A stretch of 64,000 nucleotides of DNA from an uncultured Flaviramulus sp. GTDB taxonomy: Bacteria; Bacteroidota; Bacteroidia; Flavobacteriales; Flavobacteriaceae. Made by a program: the position numbers and the translations under genes. Below the pieces are notes generated by a model, which saw only the letters and a program-made list of their open reading frames with translations, did not search any database and was not told the DNA's origin. Positions 8,392 to 17,231 of the stretch are shown here, in pieces. The stretch lies in assembly GCA_947501105.1 (NCBI GenBank), contig CANMUP010000001.1, positions 248,001 through 312,000 of the forward strand. Direction: 5' to 3'. Position 1 is the first letter of the stretch. Every line of letters begins with the position of its first letter.

Positions 8392-8826
8392 TTATTTAAC
8401 TCCTGTGCTGCCAAAACCGCCTTCACCTCTAGAGGTTTCTGATAATTCATTTACCTCAATCCATTCAGCACGATCGTGCTTTGCGATTACTAATTGTGCA
8501 ATGCGCTCACCGTTATTAATAACAAACTCCTCATTTGATAAATTTACAAGAATAACGCCTATTTCTCCTCTGTAATCGGCATCTATAGTGCCTGGAGCAT
8601 TTAAAACAGTAACCCCTTTTTTAGCTGCTAAGCCACTACGTGGACGCACTTGTGCTTCAATACCAACTGGCAACTCTATGAACAATCCTGTACCTACAAT
8701 GCTTCGCTCTAATGGCTTAAGTGTTCTTGATTCAGATATGTTTGCTCGTAAATCCATTCCTGCAGAAGCAATGGTCTCGTAATGTGGCAAATCGTGACTA
8801 GATTTATTTATTATTTTAATTTGCAT
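8392..8826 (-). CDS. dut: Deoxyuridine 5'-triphosphate nucleotidohydrolase
   Basis: The trimeric dUTPase family is recognised by its five motifs in order: AGMDLRA (about 23-29), PRSGLA (about 61-66), the substrate-pocket [13 protein letters not shown] (about 76-88), [11 protein letters not shown] (about 104-114) and the C-terminal P-loop-like [10 protein letters not shown] (about 133-142). It hydrolyses dUTP to dUMP and pyrophosphate, preventing uracil incorporation and supplying thymidylate synthesis. At 144 residues it has the usual bacterial length. One base separates it from the flippase gene upstream. Confidence 0.96.
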   Translation of the reverse strand: MQIKIINKSSHDLPHYETIASAGMDLRANISESRTLKPLERSIVGTGLFIELPVGIEAQVRPRSGLAAKKGVTVLNAPGTIDADYRGEIGVILVNLSNEEFVINNGERIAQLVIAKHDRAEWIEVNELSETSRGEGGFGSTGVK

Positions 8827-8827
8827 C

Positions 8828-10288
8828 TTAACGCTTTAATAGGTTTTTAATTTGATTTTTTTCTGATATGTATATAATTGCCAAAAATACAATTAACATA
8901 GATATTCCAACGATATAATTCTCTCTAAATTGATAGAATGATACGCTTGATAAGCCTATAGATAGGGCTAAATACAATCCGATTTTTTTTAGATTATATG
9001 GGATTGGATAATACTTCCTTCCAAAGTAATAAGACAATAGCATCATTGACGCATAAGCCGTTAATGTAGCGATCGCTGAACCTTTGTAGCTTATAACTGG
9101 AATTAACCAAAAGTTTAGCCCTAACGTTAATAAAGCTCCAAATACTGATATGTAAGCTCCAAACTTAGTTCGGTCTGTTATTTTATACCAAACAGAAAGG
9201 TTGTGGTAAATACCTAAACAAAAATTAGCAAGTAATATAATTGGAACAACCCACATGGCTTCCCAATAGTCTTCACTTCTTACTATAATTGGTTTCAATA
9301 CGTCTGCAAAAACAACAACTGCAAGTAAAATAATTGATCCAAATGCGACAAAAAACTCTAATATTCTAGCATAATTTTTTTGAGGGTTTTCAGTCTTGGC
9401 ATGACTAAAGAAAAAAGGTTCAATCCCTAATCGATATGCGGTAGCAAATAATGTCATAAATAACGCTATTTTATAACACGCTGAATACATCCCAATTTCA
9501 GTTTTTGCGATATTTTCTGGAAGTAAATAATCTAATAAAACTCTATCAAAAGTTTCATTGATTGAAAACGCGACACCGGCTATTAATACTGGAGTTGCAT
9601 ACTTTAGCATTCTCTTCCACAAAGCAGCATCAAAAGTATATTTTATTTTAGTATAGAAAGGAATTACTAAAAGAAGTGTTACTCCACTAGATATTAAATT
9701 TGCAATGAATATGTAACTGATTTCGAAGTTTGGCACATATATGCTTTCGAAAAAAGAACTGTTTGTAGCTAAAGACTTTAAAGCTAATAGAAAGAATAAA
9801 TTTAAACTGAGATTAATAATGACATTAAAAATTTTAATAATCGCATAGCGCATAGGTTTTTCATTTGCTCTTAACCATGCAAAAGGAATAATAACCAAAG
9901 CATCTAGCAGTAAAATCCATATCACTAATTTGATATACTTTACATCAATGTCTATTATATTTGATATTTGATTTTTGAATAAAATCCCGAGAATAAAAAA
10001 GCCAATTGAAGTAAGCACTAAAGAAATTGCGGCTGTACTAGTTACGCTATTTTTATTATCCTCTTTATTAAAGAACCTAAAAAAAGCTGTTTCCATTCCA
10101 TATGCTAAAATTACGTTGAAGAGAACAAAATAAGAGAAAATAACAGAAACCTCTCCATATTCGGCAACTGAAGAAAGCACACCATCCGTTGTGTAAAGTG
10201 GCACCAATAAAAAGCTTAACATTCTAGGAAGTACAGTAGCTAATCCGTAAATAAATGTTTGCTTAAAAAGTGATTTGAGTCCGCTCAA
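8828..10288 (-). CDS. Wzx-type polysaccharide flippase
   Basis: This is a 486-residue multipass membrane protein with about 14 hydrophobic helices and the polysaccharide-biosynthesis (MOP/Wzx) N-terminus: [20 protein letters not shown], a lipid-facing first helix. It would flip a lipid-linked glycan or peptidoglycan-type precursor across the inner membrane. The start codon is TTG at 10288; homologues I recall begin at this same residue. It is distinct from the flippase inside the nonulosonate locus (42791-44017), so the genome has at least two. A -7 box and a hairpin lie in its leader. Confidence 0.86.
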   Translation of the reverse strand: MSGLKSLFKQTFIYGLATVLPRMLSFLLVPLYTTDGVLSSVAEYGEVSVIFSYFVLFNVILAYGMETAFFRFFNKEDNKNSVTSTAAISLVLTSIGFFILGILFKNQISNIIDIDVKYIKLVIWILLLDALVIIPFAWLRANEKPMRYAIIKIFNVIINLSLNLFFLLALKSLATNSSFFESIYVPNFEISYIFIANLISSGVTLLLVIPFYTKIKYTFDAALWKRMLKYATPVLIAGVAFSINETFDRVLLDYLLPENIAKTEIGMYSACYKIALFMTLFATAYRLGIEPFFFSHAKTENPQKNYARILEFFVAFGSIILLAVVVFADVLKPIIVRSEDYWEAMWVVPIILLANFCLGIYHNLSVWYKITDRTKFGAYISVFGALLTLGLNFWLIPVISYKGSAIATLTAYASMMLLSYYFGRKYYPIPYNLKKIGLYLALSIGLSSVSFYQFRENYIVGISMLIVFLAIIYISEKNQIKNLLKR

Positions 10289-10306
10289 TTATTGGTTATT
10301 TATATG

Positions 10307-10326
10307 GCTAAAAATACGTTTTTAGC
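10307..10326. repeat. Perfect 8-bp hairpin in the flippase leader
   Basis: GCTAAAAA (10307-10314) and TTTTTAGC (10319-10326) pair around a four-base loop. It lies between the lipoprotein stop and the flippase TTG start, about 20 bases before the latter. With no U-run after it on the minus strand it is not a classical terminator. Confidence 0.4.
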
Positions 10327-10336
10327 TAACGTAAAC

Positions 10337-10344
10337 CAAAGATA
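10337..10344 (-). promoter_or_regulatory. -7 box upstream of the flippase gene
   Basis: On the minus strand this reads TAtcTTTG, a full TAnnTTTG match, about 50 bases before the flippase start. No TTTG lies at the expected -33 distance. Confidence 0.4.
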
Positions 10345-10346
10345 AG

Positions 10347-10856
10347 TTATTGCTCATTAGGTTTGGTATCAAGATTAGGCTTAGATTCTTTTTTAATAAT
10401 ATTTGAAATTTTATAGTATTTAAGTGTGCTCCCTTGTTTGTAACTAATGACACATTCACTATCTTTTAATTTAAAAGGAGGTTTTGTGGAAAGCTCAGGT
10501 ATTTCATTACCGTATTCGGCGTACGGATCGCTACTCATAATAATGTCTTTTTTTTGATTTGTAGCCGTTTTAAAACGACCAACAAAAAGTGTTTGATCTG
10601 TGCTTTCAAGTTTAGATTGTTCTCCTCTAAAATAGACGCTATCTAATGTTATGTTTATGGGGCTAGATTCTATAGGAATAAATAAATTAAAGCCTGACCC
10701 ACCACCTTTTACACCAGCAGCCCAATACTGATAATACACTTCTCCAATTTCAAAAGGCACAGAATTTTGGAGTTTTTTAGTAGTTGAACATTTAGAAAAG
10801 CTAACCATAACTAAAAGTATTAGTAATGCCTTCGATATATTTTTAATGACTTTCAT
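10347..10856 (-). CDS. Hypothetical lipoprotein
   Basis: I set the start at 10856 (MKVIKNISKALLILL), giving a lipoprotein signal with lipobox SFSKC (Cys23). The frame can be extended to 10919 but that would run into the ATP synthase terminator. The mature 146 residues contain a tyrosine- and glycine-rich strand segment (GEVYYQYWAAGVKGGGSGFNLFIPI) and a later YAEYGNEIPEL. I do not recognise a named family, but the pattern resembles small flavobacterial lipoproteins of unknown function. It would be membrane-anchored in the periplasm. It lies just downstream of the atp operon but beyond its terminator. Confidence 0.7.
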   Translation of the reverse strand: MKVIKNISKALLILLVMVSFSKCSTTKKLQNSVPFEIGEVYYQYWAAGVKGGGSGFNLFIPIESSPINITLDSVYFRGEQSKLESTDQTLFVGRFKTATNQKKDIIMSSDPYAEYGNEIPELSTKPPFKLKDSECVISYKQGSTLKYYKISNIIKKESKPNLDTKPNEQ

Positions 10857-10910
10857 TTCAATATAATTGAATATTATAAAGATACTATTTGCAAAATGAA
10901 TGCCATAAAA

Positions 10911-10934
10911 AAGCCTCACTAAAAAGTGAGGCTT
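10911..10934 (-). terminator. Rho-independent terminator of the atp operon
   Basis: The stem AAGCCTCAC (10911-10919) / GTGAGGCTT (10926-10934) has a six-base loop. Read on the minus strand it is followed by a run of T, as expected after transcription through atpG. Confidence 0.85.
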
Positions 10935-10975
10935 GGTATTGTGAAAACTGAAAATAAATTCAGTTTAAATATTAG

Positions 10976-11043
10976 TTATTCAAAGCTTCCATTATTTTAA
11001 TAATTTGACTTCGCTTTGCTTCGTCTAATTATTCAAAGCTTCC
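10976..11043. repeat. Direct repeat of the atpG 3' end
   Basis: The 15-mer TTATTCAAAGCTTCC occurs at 10976-10990 and again at 11029-11043, 53 bases apart. The second copy is the coding end of atpG (reverse strand: EALNN and the stop). The first is a duplicate beyond the stop. The sequence between carries CGCTTTGCT (11012-11020), also found in the REP-like element at 3805 and at 7311. This looks like insertion of a short element with duplication of flanking sequence. Confidence 0.6.
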
Positions 11044-11885
11044 GCACCACCAACAATTTCTAAGATTTCGTTCGTAATAGCTGCTTGACGTGCTTTATTA
11101 TAAGTTAACTTAAGTTGATCTCTTAATTCTGTCGCGTTATCTGTTGCTTTATGCATTGCTGTCATACGTGCACCATGTTCAGAAGCAAAAGAATCTCTTA
11201 TTCCTTTAAACAATTGTGTTTTTAACGACTTAGGAATTAACTGTTCTACAATTTCTATTTTTGATGGCTCAAAAATATAATCTGCATTGTTATCGACTTC
11301 TCCTTCAACAGGAACGATTGGCAAAAACTGCTCAGTCATTACAATTTGAGTCGCAGCATTTTTAAATTTGTTATAGACGATTTCGATTTTATCGAATTCA
11401 CCAGTAACAAATTTCTCCATTAGCATTTCAGCAATTTCAGCAACATTATCAAATGTTAAATCGTCAAAAACTTCACTTTTGTTAGCGATAACAATATTTT
11501 GTTTAACAAAAGCATCATTCGATTTTTTTCCTATAGCTACAACTGAAACCTTTTTATCAGCATACACATTACTTATCAAATTTTGTGTTTGCTTAATAAT
11601 ATTAGTATTAAAAGCACCACATAAACCTCTATTAGACGTAATTGGAACAATTAAAACGTTTTTTACTTCGCGTTGTGTCGAAAATTTACTTCCAGAATCT
11701 GCATCTAAAGTTGCGCTTAAGCTTTGTAAAAGCTCCGTTAACTTATCCGCATAAGGGCGCATAGCTGTAATAGCATCTTGCGCTTTCTTTAACTTTGCAG
11801 CAGATACCATTTTCATGGCACTAGTAATTTGCATCGTTGAAGATACTGATGATATTCTGTTACGTATTTCTTTAAGATTCGCCAT
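11025..11885 (-). CDS. atpG: ATP synthase F1 subunit gamma
   Basis: The gamma subunit is the rotating central shaft of F1. The N-terminal helix (MANLKEIRNRISSVSSTMQITSAMKMVSAAKLKKAQ pattern) and the C-terminal helix (GARMTAMHKATDNATELRDQLKLTYNKARQAAITNEILEI pattern) form the antiparallel coiled coil, with the conserved GLCGAFN loop near residue 85. At 286 residues the length is usual for Bacteroidetes. It is the last gene of the atp operon and is followed by a terminator. A REP-like insertion separates it from atpA, and its 3' end is duplicated just downstream. Confidence 0.97.
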   Translation of the reverse strand: MANLKEIRNRISSVSSTMQITSAMKMVSAAKLKKAQDAITAMRPYADKLTELLQSLSATLDADSGSKFSTQREVKNVLIVPITSNRGLCGAFNTNIIKQTQNLISNVYADKKVSVVAIGKKSNDAFVKQNIVIANKSEVFDDLTFDNVAEIAEMLMEKFVTGEFDKIEIVYNKFKNAATQIVMTEQFLPIVPVEGEVDNNADYIFEPSKIEIVEQLIPKSLKTQLFKGIRDSFASEHGARMTAMHKATDNATELRDQLKLTYNKARQAAITNEILEIVGGAEALNN

Positions 11886-11896
11886 AATCTCTTTTT

Positions 11897-12020
11897 GTCA
11901 TTCTACACTTGATGCAGAATCTATTTTAATTAAATTTAAAAACATGAGATTCCTGCTTTACTCATTAATTCACATTTTACAATATTGTATTTGTGAATCT
12001 ACGATTTCGCAGGAATGACA
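11897..12020. repeat. REP-like element between atpA and atpG
   Basis: TGTCATTC (11897-11904) and GAATGACA (12013-12020) are terminal inverted repeats. Inside are GATTCCTGCTTTA and TTTCGCAGGAATGACA, the well-known flavobacterial form of this palindrome. It begins one base beyond the atpA stop and ends 12 bases before the atpG start (11885), filling the operon gap. Confidence 0.6.
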
Positions 12021-12021
12021 A

Positions 12022-13602
12022 TTATGCTTTATATTTAGCTGAAAGGTCTTTACATACATTCAACAATGTATCGGTAACCTCATCAGTTAATTTACCTGCT
12101 TTTAAAGTATCTAAAATACCTCTATGTTTTGCATTTAAGAATTCGATGAAATCTCTTTCAAATTCTTTTACTTTATTTACAGGAACATCCTTTAATAAGT
12201 TTTTAGAACCTGCATAAATAATGGCAATTTGATCTTCAACAGTAAACGGATCGTTTTCTGCTTGTTTAAGGATTTCAACGTTACGTTTTCCTTTTTCAAT
12301 TACATTTAAAGTAACCGCATCTAAATCTGAACCAAATTTTGCAAACGCTTCTAATTCACGGAAAGCAGCTTGATCTAATTTTAAAGTACCAGATACTTTT
12401 TTCATAGATTTAATCTGAGCGTTACCACCAACACGAGATACTGAAATACCTACGTTAATAGCTGGACGTACACCAGAGTTAAATAAATCTCCATCTAAGA
12501 AGATTTGTCCATCTGTAATTGAAATTACGTTTGTTGGAATATATGCAGATACATCTCCTGCTTGTGTTTCAATAATAGGTAAAGCTGTTAAAGAACCTCC
12601 TCCTTTTACCATTGGCTTTAATGAGTCTGGAAGGTCATTCATTTCTTTAGCAATAGCATCATCATTAATTACTTTTGCAGAACGCTCTAATAAACGCGAG
12701 TGTAAATAGAATACATCTCCAGGGTACGCTTCACGCCCTGGTGGGCGACGTAATAATAAAGACACCTCACGGTATGCAACTGCTTGTTTAGATAAATCGT
12801 CATAGATAATTAAAGCTGGACGACCAGTATCTCTAAAGTACTCTCCAATTGCAGCTCCTGCCATAGGTGCATAAACTTGCATTGGCGCAGGATCAGATGC
12901 GTTTGCAGCAACAATAGTTGTATAAGCAAGTGCTCCTTTTTCTTCTAATACTTTAGCAATGTTTGCTACAGTAGATGCTTTTTGACCTACAGCAACATAT
13001 ATACAATATACAGGCTCACCTGCATCGTAAAATTCTTTTTGATTTAATATCGTATCGATACAAACTGTAGTTTTACCAGTTTGTCTATCTCCAATTACCA
13101 ACTCACGTTGTCCACGACCTACAGGAATCATCGCGTCAATAGACTTAATACCTGTTTGTAATGGTTCTGTAACTGGCTCACGATAAATTACTCCAGGAGC
13201 TTTACGTTCTAGTGGCATTTGGTAAGTTTCACCAGTAATAGGGCCTTTACCATCAATTGGAGTTCCTAATGTATCAACAACACGACCAACAATACCTTCA
13301 CCTACATTTATAGATGCGATACGACCAGTACGTTTTACTGTAGATCCTTCAGCAACTGCTTTAGAGTGTCCTAATAATACAATACCAACGTTATCTTCCT
13401 CAAGGTTAAGTACAATTCCTTCAAGACCTCCATCAAATTCTACTAACTCACCGTATTGTGCATTAGACAATCCGTAAGCACGTACAATACCATCACCTAC
13501 TGTTAATACTGTTCCTACCTCATCTAATGAAGCACTTGCCTCAAAACCTGATAGTTGTTGTTTTAAGATTGCTGAAATTTCAGCTGGTTTTACTTCTGCC
13601 AT
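12022..13602 (-). CDS. atpA: ATP synthase F1 subunit alpha
   Basis: The alpha subunit forms the non-catalytic nucleotide sites of the F1 hexamer. The beta-barrel N-terminus is followed by the Walker [11 protein letters not shown] (about residues 171-180) and the ATPase alpha/beta signature region ([13 protein letters not shown]). The length (526) is normal. The gene is six bases downstream of atpH on the minus strand and is highly conserved in its codon use. Its usual partner atpD is not next to atpG here; in Bacteroidetes atpD and atpC are commonly at another locus. Confidence 0.98.
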   Translation of the reverse strand: MAEVKPAEISAILKQQLSGFEASASLDEVGTVLTVGDGIVRAYGLSNAQYGELVEFDGGLEGIVLNLEEDNVGIVLLGHSKAVAEGSTVKRTGRIASINVGEGIVGRVVDTLGTPIDGKGPITGETYQMPLERKAPGVIYREPVTEPLQTGIKSIDAMIPVGRGQRELVIGDRQTGKTTVCIDTILNQKEFYDAGEPVYCIYVAVGQKASTVANIAKVLEEKGALAYTTIVAANASDPAPMQVYAPMAGAAIGEYFRDTGRPALIIYDDLSKQAVAYREVSLLLRRPPGREAYPGDVFYLHSRLLERSAKVINDDAIAKEMNDLPDSLKPMVKGGGSLTALPIIETQAGDVSAYIPTNVISITDGQIFLDGDLFNSGVRPAINVGISVSRVGGNAQIKSMKKVSGTLKLDQAAFRELEAFAKFGSDLDAVTLNVIEKGKRNVEILKQAENDPFTVEDQIAIIYAGSKNLLKDVPVNKVKEFERDFIEFLNAKHRGILDTLKAGKLTDEVTDTLLNVCKDLSAKYKA

Positions 13603-13608
13603 TTTATT

Positions 13609-14145
13609 TTAATTTAAAGTAAATTCTCTTTTTAACTTATTTAATTTGTTTGCTATACTAGCATTGTATTGTTTGTCTCCAACACGTAAGATGAAACCTC
13701 CTAAGATATCTGCATCTACAATGTTTTTAACCTCAACATCTTTTCCTGTAAGCTCTTTAGCTTTTGCTAAAACCTTAACTTTTAAATCATCTGTTAAAGG
13801 AACTGCAGTTGTTACTTGTGCAATTTGCACGCCTTTTAATTCATCATACAAACGATTATAACTAGCTGCTACATCATTTAAAAGTGCTAATCTTCTGTTT
13901 GTAATAAGCGTATTTATCATATTAGTTGTCATTGCATTTGAGCCTTTAAAAACCTCAAGCAAAACATCTTTTTTATTTGATGATTTAATTACAGGACTTT
14001 GAAGCATGTTGTTTAAGTCTTTATTGCCTGCAATAGTTGTAGCAATTAGCTTCATATCATTATTTACAGCTTCAGCTATATTTTGATCTGATGCTAAACT
14101 TAAAACCGCTTTTGCGTAACGTATTGCTGCTCTTGCTCCTGCCAT
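13609..14145 (-). CDS. atpH: ATP synthase F1 subunit delta
   Basis: The 178-residue OSCP/delta subunit connects the top of F1 to the peripheral stalk b subunits. The N-terminal six-helix bundle opens AIRYAKAVLSLA. The C-terminal signature KELTGKDVEVKNIVDADILGGFILRVGDKQYNASI (in pattern) is diagnostic of delta. Its order after atpF and before atpA is the standard one, with six-base gaps on each side, indicating co-translation. Confidence 0.96.
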   Translation of the reverse strand: MAGARAAIRYAKAVLSLASDQNIAEAVNNDMKLIATTIAGNKDLNNMLQSPVIKSSNKKDVLLEVFKGSNAMTTNMINTLITNRRLALLNDVAASYNRLYDELKGVQIAQVTTAVPLTDDLKVKVLAKAKELTGKDVEVKNIVDADILGGFILRVGDKQYNASIANKLNKLKREFTLN

Positions 14146-14151
14146 TTTTTC

Positions 14152-14646
14152 TTAGTTTAATTTTGCTTCACCTAACATAGACTCAACTAATTCTAATTGT
14201 TTGTCTTTGTTTGATAATTCTTGACGCACTACTTTTTCTGCAATGTCTAATGATAATCCTGCAACGTGATTTTTAAGTTCTGCCATAGCAGATTTCTTTT
14301 CGCTTTCAATAGCCGCTTGTGCTTGCTCAATCATTTTGCTAGCTTGTGCTTGTGCTTCATCTTTAGCATCAGCAATCATTTTAGCTTTAATATCGCGTGC
14401 TTCTTTAAGCATTGTTTCACGTTCCGTACGTGCTTCTTTTAAAATACGCTCATTATCTGCATGAAGATTCTCCATCTCTTTACGAGCTTTTTCTGCAGAT
14501 GCTAATGCGTTTTTAATTCCATCTTCTCTTTCTTCTACTGCTCCTAAAATAGGTTTCCAAGCAAATTTTCTTAAGATGAAAAGTAAAATTGAGAAAGTGA
14601 TTAATGTCCAAAAGACAAGTCCAAAACCAGGTTTAATTAATTCCAT
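14152..14646 (-). CDS. atpF: ATP synthase F0 subunit b
   Basis: One N-terminal membrane helix (about residues 8-27, GLVFWTLITFSILLFILRKF in pattern) is followed by a long charged helix typical of the dimeric peripheral stalk (many EARKEME, RTERETML repeats). The length (164) is usual. Like other Bacteroidetes b subunits it has a conserved PILGAVEEREDGI just after the membrane. It lies 93 bases downstream of atpE; the gap contains a hairpin that may affect relative expression. Confidence 0.95.
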   Translation of the reverse strand: MELIKPGFGLVFWTLITFSILLFILRKFAWKPILGAVEEREDGIKNALASAEKARKEMENLHADNERILKEARTERETMLKEARDIKAKMIADAKDEAQAQASKMIEQAQAAIESEKKSAMAELKNHVAGLSLDIAEKVVRQELSNKDKQLELVESMLGEAKLN

Positions 14647-14698
14647 TGTATATATTATTTAAATATAAATTTTAGTTCTATAACCGTTTAAATTAATT

Positions 14699-14731
14699 AA
14701 CACAGAAGCAACCAACCGTTACTCCTGTGTT
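14699..14731. promoter_or_regulatory. Hairpin between atpE and atpF
   Basis: AACACAG (14699-14705) pairs with CTGTGTT (14725-14731), and an inner AG/CT pair continues the stem past one mismatch. On the minus strand it immediately follows the atpE stop and precedes atpF. It could stabilise the atpE message or attenuate transcription, giving the high c-ring stoichiometry. This function is inferred. Confidence 0.5.
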
Positions 14732-14739
14732 TAATTTAA

Positions 14740-14964
<225 letters not shown>

Positions 14965-14968
14965 TTAA

Positions 14969-16069
14969 TTAATGATGTGCTTCTTCGGTTGCCATACCAA
15001 AATAAAGGGCTGACAACACTGTAAATATATATGCTTGTATTGCTGTTACAATAATTTCTATAATACCAATAAATAATGCAAATGGGACAGATACAAATCC
15101 CATAAATTCAGTCTTAAAGATGAATATTAATGAGTATAAAGCTAAAATGATAATGTGACCTGCTGTAATATTAGCAAACAAACGAATCATTAAAGATATT
15201 GGTTTGGTAAACATTCCAATAATCTCAATTGGCATTAAAAATATTTTCATCGGTACTGGTACTCCTGGCATCCAAAAGATGTGTTTCCAGTAGTTTTTGT
15301 TTCCGCTAAATGTTGTAATTATAAAGGTAACAAATGCTAATGTTAGTGTAAATGCAATATTCCCACTAAGGTTGGCTCCATTAAAGAATGGAATTAAACC
15401 GAATATATTATTAATCCAAATAAAGAAAAATACTGTCAATAAATATGGCATGTATTTCTTATACTTATGTTCGCCAATCATTGGTTTACCGATTTCATCT
15501 CTAACAAATACAACTAACGGCTCAACAAAACTTGCTATCCCTTTAGGAATATTATTTTCACTTTTCTTATAGTGTCTTGCAGCTGTTAAAAAGATTAACA
15601 ACAATATTGTAAAAGAAACCCACATCATGAATACGTTTCTAGTAATAGAAAAATCTAGAGGCATTTTTGCATTTACGGGATGGTGTTCTGCGTCGTATGA
15701 CACTACAGATTCACCGTCATTCAACTGATAGATTTTCTCGTGAACGTTCACGAAACGACCACCATTCTTTTCAACAACAACCTGACCACTATAATCGTGG
15801 TGAAACTCCGAGGACATAAATGTAGTTAGACCATTTTCTGTCCAAAGTATAACAGGAAGAGGAATACTAATGTGGTGTTCATCTTCTTTTCCTTCGTTAA
15901 AGGTGATGATATGCATCCCATATGCATCCTTAACATGATGCATAATCATTTCATTTGCATCGAACTCTTTGTCGTCTTTGTTGTCTGAATCTTCTGTTGC
16001 ATATCCAGCAAATGAAATTGCTAAAAATAGTGCAGAAAATAATACGCTTTTAAAGGTGTTTAATGTCAT
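14969..16069 (-). CDS. atpB: ATP synthase F0 subunit a
   Basis: The subunit provides the proton half-channels. The C-terminal 240 residues carry the membrane core with the essential arginine in LMIRLFANITAGH and the family end helix IQAYIFTVLSALYFG. The N-terminal 120 residues are a Bacteroidetes-type extension with an apparent cleavable signal peptide (about 1-24) and a histidine/glutamate-rich periplasmic segment (DEHHISIPLPVILW). This explains a total of 366 residues against about 270 in E. coli. It is the first gene of the operon and has a canonical promoter. Confidence 0.96.
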   Translation of the reverse strand: MTLNTFKSVLFSALFLAISFAGYATEDSDNKDDKEFDANEMIMHHVKDAYGMHIITFNEGKEDEHHISIPLPVILWTENGLTTFMSSEFHHDYSGQVVVEKNGGRFVNVHEKIYQLNDGESVVSYDAEHHPVNAKMPLDFSITRNVFMMWVSFTILLLIFLTAARHYKKSENNIPKGIASFVEPLVVFVRDEIGKPMIGEHKYKKYMPYLLTVFFFIWINNIFGLIPFFNGANLSGNIAFTLTLAFVTFIITTFSGNKNYWKHIFWMPGVPVPMKIFLMPIEIIGMFTKPISLMIRLFANITAGHIIILALYSLIFIFKTEFMGFVSVPFALFIGIIEIIVTAIQAYIFTVLSALYFGMATEEAHH

Positions 16070-16107
16070 TCTGTATCGCTTAAAAATACCTTACTTTAAA
16101 TTCGGTG

Positions 16108-16138
16108 CAAATGTACACACATAAAATGAATTGACAAA
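16108..16138 (-). promoter_or_regulatory. Canonical Bacteroidetes promoter of the atp operon
   Basis: On the minus strand, TTTG (16135-16138) is followed by 19 bases and TAcaTTTG (16108-16115), a complete match to the Bacteroidetes consensus. Transcription would start shortly after, about 30 bases before the atpB ATG. It separates the atp operon from the atpZ/AtpI-like genes. Confidence 0.8.
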
Positions 16139-16196
16139 TAATAATTTAATGATTATTTAGTAGCGGTTTTTTTAATGAATGGTGTTGATAAATTAG

Positions 16197-16595
16197 TTAC
16201 TTTTTTTGAATAATTCTAGTTACAGAATACACTTCAAATGCAAGAAAAATAAAATAAGGAATAAAGAAATTGGCAAGATCGTAACCTTTTTGGTCTGGTT
16301 TAGATAAAATCCATGGTAACAAGAATACAATGGTTAATATCATTTTTAAAAGCATTCCTAACACGAAAGCATTAAATACTTCGGTTTTACCAATAGAATC
16401 ACGATAGTTAATTAATGTATAGATTATAAAAACAGTAATCACATGAAATACGTAAATATGCCATAACGGAAAAAACAATATAACGTCCTTCGCGAAATGA
16501 AAGTTTAAGTAAGTGTGAATTCCAAATAATAAAACACTTAAAGCGATGAGTTGAATAAGAAAGCTAGATTCTCTTTTTTTAAAAAGACTATTCAT
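16197..16595 (-). CDS. AtpI-like small membrane protein (DUF6168-type)
   Basis: I chose ATG at 16595 (MNSLFKKRESSF) over an extended frame to 16622 because it follows the atpZ stop closely. The 132-residue product has four hydrophobic helices (about 13-30, 38-58, 75-93 and 105-125) with little between them, the architecture of AtpI-type accessory proteins. I recall the family as DUF6168, seen in this position in Flavobacteriia. It probably helps c-ring assembly or cation supply for ATP synthase, based on position only. Confidence 0.75.
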   Translation of the reverse strand: MNSLFKKRESSFLIQLIALSVLLFGIHTYLNFHFAKDVILFFPLWHIYVFHVITVFIIYTLINYRDSIGKTEVFNAFVLGMLLKMILTIVFLLPWILSKPDQKGYDLANFFIPYFIFLAFEVYSVTRIIQKK

Positions 16596-16596
16596 T

Positions 16597-16839
16597 TTAT
16601 TGTTCTTCTTTAGAAGTTGCAATAATACGCCTAATTATATATATTATTGATATAATTACAGAAGACAATGACCCAAATAGCGTAAATAAGTTATGCTTAT
16701 TTGGATAATTTTCATCTAACTTATAACCTATAAAAGTTCCAATACCAATAATGGCAAACATTTGAATAGCAAGTCCTGAAAAGCGAGCGTAGGTATTAAG
16801 CTGTTTTTTCGGTTTCTGACTGTCGTTGTTGTTGTCCAC
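16597..16839 (-). CDS. atpZ: AtpZ/AtpI family protein
   Basis: This 80-residue protein has two membrane helices (about 21-38 and 52-70) joined by KLDENYPNKHNLFT, the AtpZ-type signature (Asp/Glu-rich turn before helix 2). AtpZ and AtpI act with the F0 sector, in some bacteria as a magnesium/calcium channel. The start is GTG at 16839, the only start between an in-frame upstream stop and Met28. This makes its 5' end overlap the bactofilin gene by 44 bases. Alternative starts would remove the conserved KKQLNTYARFSG. Confidence 0.82.
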   Translation of the reverse strand: MDNNNDSQKPKKQLNTYARFSGLAIQMFAIIGIGTFIGYKLDENYPNKHNLFTLFGSLSSVIISIIYIIRRIIATSKEEQ

Positions 16840-17218
16840 CTTTATTTATTTCTTTTACCGTCCCTTTCATAATACAGGTAACATTAAATGTTGCTCCTGG
16901 TTCAACCGCAAGTTTTCCAACAACAACTTCGCCTTCAATATGGGCTGATGTTTTTAGTGTAAGTGTGCCAGATAGCGATAATTTTCCTGAAAATTTTCCT
17001 TCAAAATAAGCATCGGTGCCTTGCAAGGTTCCTTTTATAAAGCCTGCTTTACCTACAACTACTTTTCCTGTGGTTTTTATATTTCCTTCTATAATCCCAT
17101 CTACTCTAAAATCGCCTTCGCTATTAAAGTCGCCTACAATTTTAGTGCCTTGAGATATAATGTTTTGACTAGATGTTCCTTCTACCATTTGTTTGTCTTT
17201 TTTATTATCAGAGAACAT
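16796..17218 (-). CDS. Bactofilin
   Basis: The 140-residue protein has a central right-handed beta-helix of repeating GxxxGxIxxxGxVxxG strands (about 25-120: GDFNSEGDFRVDGIIEGNIKT pattern), as in bactofilin/DUF583. Its termini are short and disordered, the C-terminus being Gln-rich. Bactofilins polymerise without nucleotide into membrane-associated filaments that organise wall enzymes or chromosome machinery. It lies between sprE and atpZ; its last 44 bases also code for the start of AtpZ. Its neighbourhood with a gliding gene suggests, but does not prove, a link to motility or the envelope. Confidence 0.9.
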   Translation of the reverse strand: MFSDNKKDKQMVEGTSSQNIISQGTKIVGDFNSEGDFRVDGIIEGNIKTTGKVVVGKAGFIKGTLQGTDAYFEGKFSGKLSLSGTLTLKTSAHIEGEVVVGKLAVEPGATFNVTCIMKGTVKEINKGGQQQRQSETEKTA

Positions 17219-17231
17219 AATGTTGTTAATT

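Noticed and set aside
10307-10326. Rho-independent terminator for the lipoprotein gene
   Set aside because: The stem has only two G-C pairs and lacks a U run after it on the minus strand, so it is listed as a hairpin only.
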